In this document: positions 15,251 to 18,530 of the stretch, in pieces
Position numbering within the stretch: the stretch's first letter is position 1
Layout of the letters: each line of letters starts with the position of its first letter
Source: an archaeon
Lineage (GTDB): Archaea; Nanobdellota; Nanobdellia; SCGC-AAA011-G17; GW2011-AR18
Direction: 5' to 3'
Assembly (NCBI GenBank): GCA_023245565.1
Contig: JAHFKB010000018.1
Coordinates: 1 to 18,530, forward strand
DNA: 18,530 nt
Program-made: the position numbers and the translations under genes
Notes under the pieces: model-generated
The model's input: only the letters and a program-made list of their open reading frames with translations
The model's database searches: none
What the model was told of the DNA's origin: nothing

Positions 15251-16083
15251 CTTAAAACTTTTTTTAAAGCTTTGATTGCTACTTCAACTTGTTTATTATT
15301 TGGTTCTTTGGTTGTTATTTTTTGTATTAATAAACCTGGATATGATAAGAATCCAAAAATATGATATCTAGCTCCTAATCTTAAAGTCTCATAACTTATG
15401 CTAGCTACAATAGGCAATAATAAGATTCTTAAACTAAATTTTAACCAGAAGCCATAATCTTTTGGTATAAAACTGTAAATTATTATACTCATTAATAAAA
15501 CTAAAAATATAAAACTTGTACCACATCTTATATGTTCTTTTTTAAATTTTTGTACTTCTTTAGGTTCTAATTTTATTTTACTTTCATGACAAGCAACAGC
15601 TTTATGTTCAGCACCATGATATTGAAAAACTCTATGTACATCTTTCATAAATGAAATTAGATAAACATATAGAATAAATAAACTAACTTTAAATAAACCA
15701 TCTAATACATTGAAAATTATATTATTAAAATTAAATAATTTATCTAATAAATAAACTAGACCAAGAGGTATAAATTTAAATAAAGCAATAGCAAAAATCA
15801 CAGAAAATAATAAACTAAAAAATAAAGCAGCAAAACTTTCCTCTTCTTCTTTACCAGTACTAACATTAGCTGAATAATTTAAAGATTTAACACCTATATA
15901 TAAAATAACAAATAGGTTTAATATTCCTCTAATAAATGGAATGTTGCTGTCTTTTATTTTTAATTTTTCTTTTTTTACTTTAATTTTTCCATTTGGTTCT
16001 CTAACTGCAATAGCAATTTTATTTTTATACTTCATCATAACACCATCAATTAATGCTTGTCCGCCTACATAATGTTCTACCAT
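15247..16083 (-). CDS. DUF1385 (YqhQ-like) membrane protein
   Basis: The 278-residue protein matches the DUF1385/YqhQ family, predicted membrane proteins with conserved histidines and metal-enzyme character. Diagnostic motifs are GGQALIDGVMMKYKNK near the N-terminus followed by AVREPNGKI, the central FQYHGAEHKAVACHE with paired histidines, and HIRCGTSFIFLVLLMS. At least four membrane segments are visible (about residues 52-68, 85-110, 125-147 and 195-212). An SD-like GAAGGA lies about seven bases before the ATG, and the start overlaps the end of the PHP-domain gene by 7 bases, so the pair is one operon. Function is unknown; some family members have been called metal-dependent enzymes. Confidence 0.88.
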   Translation of the reverse strand: MVEHYVGGQALIDGVMMKYKNKIAIAVREPNGKIKVKKEKLKIKDSNIPFIRGILNLFVILYIGVKSLNYSANVSTGKEEEESFAALFFSLLFSVIFAIALFKFIPLGLVYLLDKLFNFNNIIFNVLDGLFKVSLFILYVYLISFMKDVHRVFQYHGAEHKAVACHESKIKLEPKEVQKFKKEHIRCGTSFIFLVLLMSIIIYSFIPKDYGFWLKFSLRILLLPIVASISYETLRLGARYHIFGFLSYPGLLIQKITTKEPNNKQVEVAIKALKKVLS

Positions 16084-16838
16084 TTTAAATTCCTTCTGAA
16101 AATATATGCATTATTATAGAATTTTCTAAATCCTGTTAAACTTTTTCCAATAACAATATTTTTTTCTTTTATTATATGATTTAAGAATTCTTCTTGAGTA
16201 TTTGCATAACTTGCAGTTACTGCTTTTCCTAGATTTTTATGCATGTGCGCATCACTTGCACCTGTTGCTCCAACTTTTAATTCTCTTGCCCACTCAGTAA
16301 CTTTTTCATTACTTTCTGGGCTCATTATTGAATTTATAACTTCAATACAATCTAAATATTTCATTAATTCTGGATTATTATGCATGTATATATAACTATT
16401 CTTGGGTCTCATTGTTAATGGATGAGGAAGTACAGTTACACAATTATATTTTTCTAAGTGTTCTAATAATTCTATAGTATTCCATTGTAATTTCCTTAAA
16501 TTAAATATTCTTGAACTTAGATGTTTTCCTTTTATATATTTATTATAAAAATGTTCTAGATCTTTTGGTTTGTAAAAATAAACTAGGAAATCTATTGCAT
16601 CTGAAGAAGTTATTTCTATTCCTGGAATAGAGAAAATTTTTTTACAAGCTTTTAATGAAGCACTAACTTCATTATGATCTGTTATTGAAATTCCTATATT
16701 TAATTTTTTAGCTTGTTTTATCATAATTTCAGTGGTGTCTAAACCATCAGAAACATTAGTATGACAATGCATATCTACAACTTGCATATCTTTTAATTTA
16801 TTATTATTAATTACTTCTTCGAAAAAAACTTTAACCAT
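16077..16838 (-). CDS. PHP-domain metal-dependent phosphoesterase
   Basis: The 253-residue protein has the PHP metal-binding motifs in order: DMHCHTNVSDG (about residues 22-32), SITDHNEVSAS (51-61), PGIEIT (about 73-78), VLPHP (about 135-139) and GASDAH (near 200). These supply the His and Asp ligands for a two- or three-metal site. Relatives include nucleoside bisphosphate phosphatases and the RNase AM/TrpH type exonucleases. The last 40 residues are basic and aromatic. It is first in an operon with the overlapping DUF1385 gene and has a promoter with AGAAAGCTTTTAAAA 27 bases upstream. Substrate cannot be assigned. Confidence 0.88.
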   Translation of the reverse strand: MVKVFFEEVINNNKLKDMQVVDMHCHTNVSDGLDTTEIMIKQAKKLNIGISITDHNEVSASLKACKKIFSIPGIEITSSDAIDFLVYFYKPKDLEHFYNKYIKGKHLSSRIFNLRKLQWNTIELLEHLEKYNCVTVLPHPLTMRPKNSYIYMHNNPELMKYLDCIEVINSIMSPESNEKVTEWARELKVGATGASDAHMHKNLGKAVTASYANTQEEFLNHIIKEKNIVIGKSLTGFRKFYNNAYIFRRNLKW

Positions 16839-16860
16839 ACAAAATTTGAATTTATGATCT

Positions 16861-16875
16861 TTTTAAAAGCTTTCT
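16861..16875 (-). promoter_or_regulatory. BRE/TATA box for PHP-DUF1385 operon
   Basis: On the minus strand AGAAAGCTTTTAAAA is a one-base-type variant of the element at 1497-1511 and 7402-7416. Its TATA part is centred about 27 bases before the ATG at 16838. Confidence 0.5.
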
Positions 16876-16922
16876 AAATCATTAATTTGCTTTTTTTACA
16901 TATATTTATAATTTATTTTTAT

Positions 16923-17288
16923 TTAAGCATTACCACTAGCTTTACTAAATCCTTCATAGGAATGATTATTATTAAAATAGTATAAACAATTAGTCTTCAT
17001 TCCTGTTTTTATTTGTTCACAAGATTTTATGTCATTTTTAATTTCATAATAATTTTGTATACAAGCATCGTCTAAACTAGCACTAACAAGATAACAAATA
17101 CTAGGATTACTTTTTTCTAAAGAATAATTAAGATAACAAGAATAACCAGGACCAATACTATTATCTTCTCCATTAATATTTAAAGATTTACATTTATTTG
17201 TTGCTTCTTTAATATCAGGATTATTTTTATCATATAAATTAGTACATCCAATTAAAAATATTAATATAATAATTAAAAATTTCTTCAT
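16923..17288 (-). CDS. Small cysteine-rich lipoprotein
   Basis: No named family is recognised. The 121-residue protein begins with a lipoprotein signal (MKKFLIIILIFLIGC, lipidated Cys15). The mature part has six more cysteines at 33, 51, 65, 76, 90 and 101, spaced 10-18 residues apart with intervening short helices (patterns such as SICYLVS and KSCEQIK). This looks like repeats of a two-cysteine hairpin held by disulfides, a layout seen in small extracellular proteins of DPANN and CPR genomes. A TATA box lies 26 bases upstream of the ATG. It is immediately downstream of the 23S gene on the same strand but has its own promoter. Confidence 0.7.
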   Translation of the reverse strand: MKKFLIIILIFLIGCTNLYDKNNPDIKEATNKCKSLNINGEDNSIGPGYSCYLNYSLEKSNPSICYLVSASLDDACIQNYYEIKNDIKSCEQIKTGMKTNCLYYFNNNHSYEGFSKASGNA

Positions 17289-17308
17289 AAAATATTTTAT
17301 AGAATTTA

Positions 17309-17319
17309 GTTTATATAAT
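17309..17319 (-). promoter_or_regulatory. TATA box for cysteine-rich lipoprotein gene
   Basis: On the minus strand the core is TTATATAA (17311-17318), centred 26 bases before the ATG. Confidence 0.45.
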
Positions 17320-17356
17320 TTATTAATTATAGTTCTTACTAATTAAAATTAATTTT

Positions 17357-17378
17357 AAAAAATTTAAAGAAAAAAATT
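17357..17378 (-). terminator. Probable oligo-T terminator of the 23S transcript
   Basis: Just past the 23S 3' end the minus strand reads TTAATTTTTTTCTTTAAATT and then another T6 run. Consecutive T tracts without a stable hairpin are the archaeal intrinsic terminator type. Confidence 0.5.
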
Positions 17379-17380
17379 AA

Positions 17381-18352
17381 TCGGTACATAGGTTCTTGTA
17401 TATTCTAATCCATTGAGCGTTTAGTAATTGCAGACTAAATACCTCGTTGCCTTGGTACTTACATCCCAATCCTATCAAACTTTTCTTTTAAAAGAGCTCT
17501 AGGATGGTGTCTCTTTTTGAGGTTGGTTTCCACCTTAGATGCATTCAGGTGTTATCCATTGGTGCGTAGCTGCTCGGCCTGCCTTGTCAGACAACCGATA
17601 TACCAGAGGCACCGAATCACCGTTCCTTTCGTACTAAGTGATCCTTCCTCTCAGACACCGACACTTCTAGCAGATATTGAACAAACTGTCTCGCGACGTT
17701 TTGAACCCAGCTCACGATCCCTTTTAATGGGTGAACACCCCCACCCTTGGCTGCTTCTGCACAGCCAGGTTAGGAAGAGCCGACGTCGATGTAGCAAACC
17801 GCGCCGTCGATTTGAGCTCTTAGGCGCGACAACTCTGTTATCCCCGGAGTAGCTTTTCTGTCATCCTTAGCCCCCACCAAGAAGGGCATAAGGGTTCGCT
17901 AGACCCATGTTTCCATCCTGCATTCTTTACTTTTCAGAACACAGTCAAGCCAGCTTTTGCTCTTGCGCTCCACAGAGGATTTCTAAACCTCTTGAGCTGA
18001 CCTTTGGGCCCTACTGATACATTTTCAGCAGGGTGCCGCCCCAGCCAAACTGTCCACCTACTGCTGTTCTTTCTTTCAAAAGTTAGTGACGTAGAACTAA
18101 AAGGGTAGTGTCTCAACTTTGTCTAGGTTCAAACTTGCATCTGAACCATCGAACGACTACTACCTACGCTGCACATCTACTCCCACATCACAACAATAAG
18201 CTGCAGTAAAGCTTCACGGGGTCTTTACTTCCCACTAGAAGACTCCGGCCTTTGCACCGGAAGAGTGTATTCGGGGGATTCTAGCTAGGGACAGTAGCGG
18301 TCTCGTTACGTCATTCATGCGCGTCGTCATTAAAACGACAAGGTATTTCGCT
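17381..18352 (-). rRNA. 23S ribosomal RNA, 3' exon (E. coli positions about 1932-2904)
   Basis: The GC content is far higher than in the flanking coding DNA. Read on the minus strand, the exon begins AGCGAAATACCTTGTCG (E. coli 1932 onward) and contains AAAGACCCCGTGAAGC (2058 region), the P-loop TGGGGCGG, GGGGATAACAGAG (2451 region), an A-loop TGTTC and a sarcin-ricin loop AGTACGAAAGGAAC. It ends GGATTAGAATATACAAGAACC then about CCGA. Length is about 972 bases against 973 expected, so no further intron lies inside. The 5' exon is outside the window. Unusual bases at 2504, 2551/2557 and 2661 are reported as findings. Helix 89 shows compensatory changes, supporting a functional gene. The 3' end is approximate. 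No 5S gene follows. Confidence 0.95.
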
Positions 18353-18530
18353 CATGTTTTGTTACTTCACTTTTTTTTCAAAAGTTACTAACTAAATTTA
18401 GAATTTAGCGGATATACATTTCTATATATCTCCTATTATCGCTAATAGGGTCGGACTATATCTTCACAATAATTTCATTGTGTTTGGCGTATAGTCTCTG
18501 AGGATTCTAGAAAATAAATTCTAGTCTTTC
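18353..18530 (-). other. Group I intron, 3' catalytic core, inserted in 23S at position 1931 (truncated by window)
   Basis: Read on the minus strand, two catalytic signatures are visible. P7 5' strand: TCAGAGACTATACG (from about 18502 down to 18489). P7 3' strand: AAGATATAGTCC, 18464 down to 18453. They pair as GACTATA/TATAGTC. Between them is a P8-like hairpin CACAAT/ATTGTG (18465-18482). A P6-like hairpin CTAGAA/TTCTAG lies at 18507-18524. After P7 comes P9, CCTATTA GCGA TAATAGG (18432-18449), a perfect 7-pair stem with a GNRA loop, then more hairpins at about 18410-18430 and 18361-18400. The intron ends in G at 18353, as group I introns do, directly before AGCGAAAT. No homing endonuclease frame is visible in this part; the 5' half is outside. 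Confidence 0.88.

Noticed and set aside
1..17380. CRISPR arrays, insertion sequences, tRNA genes or defence systems
   Set aside because: I looked for evenly spaced direct repeats, transposase motifs and tRNA T-loop patterns in the short gaps and saw none.
17517..18116. Open frames of 111 residues (plus, from 17517) and 60 residues (minus, from 17934) near the right end
   Set aside because: They lie inside the conserved 23S rRNA gene and are products of its higher GC content.
18353..18530. Archaeal bulge-helix-bulge rRNA intron as the explanation for the 23S break
   Set aside because: The P7 strands, P8 and P9 of a group I intron are present, and no bulge-helix-bulge pairing is visible around 18353. 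The 5' junction is outside the window, so this rests on the core motifs.

Overview
The window is a very AT-rich, gene-dense stretch of an archaeal genome. The likely source is a small-genome, DPANN-type lineage (Woesearchaeota/Pacearchaeota/Nanoarchaeota-like); this is inferred from gene content, not from a tree. The archaeal evidence is a BRE/TATA-like box about 25 bases before the start codon of most transcription units, RtcB, an archaeal-type Elp3, GatC and GatA, a SIMPL-domain protein, many tiny membrane proteins, and a 23S rRNA gene of archaeal type. Start codons that sit where transcription should begin suggest leaderless mRNAs. Genes inside operons instead start through short overlaps, sometimes with a Shine-Dalgarno (SD) sequence.

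Layout. 1-1452: the 3' part of a thioredoxin reductase-like flavoprotein, a cupredoxin lipoprotein, and a small glycine-rich membrane protein. 1534-4137: enolase, divergent from a CYTH-domain protein, then a SIMPL-domain protein. 4198-7378 (minus strand): three small unknown genes in an operon (the middle one DUF2937-like), then rtcB from its own promoter with a methyltransferase gene overlapping its stop. 7486-8807 (plus): a TMEM43-like membrane protein and a small acidic protein. 8821-10885 (minus): a gatC-ASCH-gatA operon with 4-base overlaps; gatB is not here. 10994-13861: a transglutaminase-like membrane protein, Elp3 (tRNA wobble uridine modification) and a small membrane protein. 13962-15250 (plus): a pair of unknown envelope proteins. 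15247-17288 (minus): a PHP-domain phosphoesterase overlapping a DUF1385 (YqhQ-like) membrane protein, and a cysteine-rich lipoprotein.

17381-18530 (minus): the 3' third of a 23S rRNA gene, interrupted by a group I intron whose 3' catalytic core runs off the window edge. Read against E. coli numbering, the intron sits after position 1931. The 3' exon has its expected length, but it carries substitutions at positions that are nearly universal: 2504 in the peptidyl transferase ring, 2551/2557 around the A-loop, and 2661 in the sarcin-ricin loop. Compensatory changes in helix 89 argue that the gene is real and functional. This rRNA block is the most interesting part of the window. No CRISPR array, transposase, tRNA or 5S gene was seen, and no stretch over 300 bases lacks a gene.
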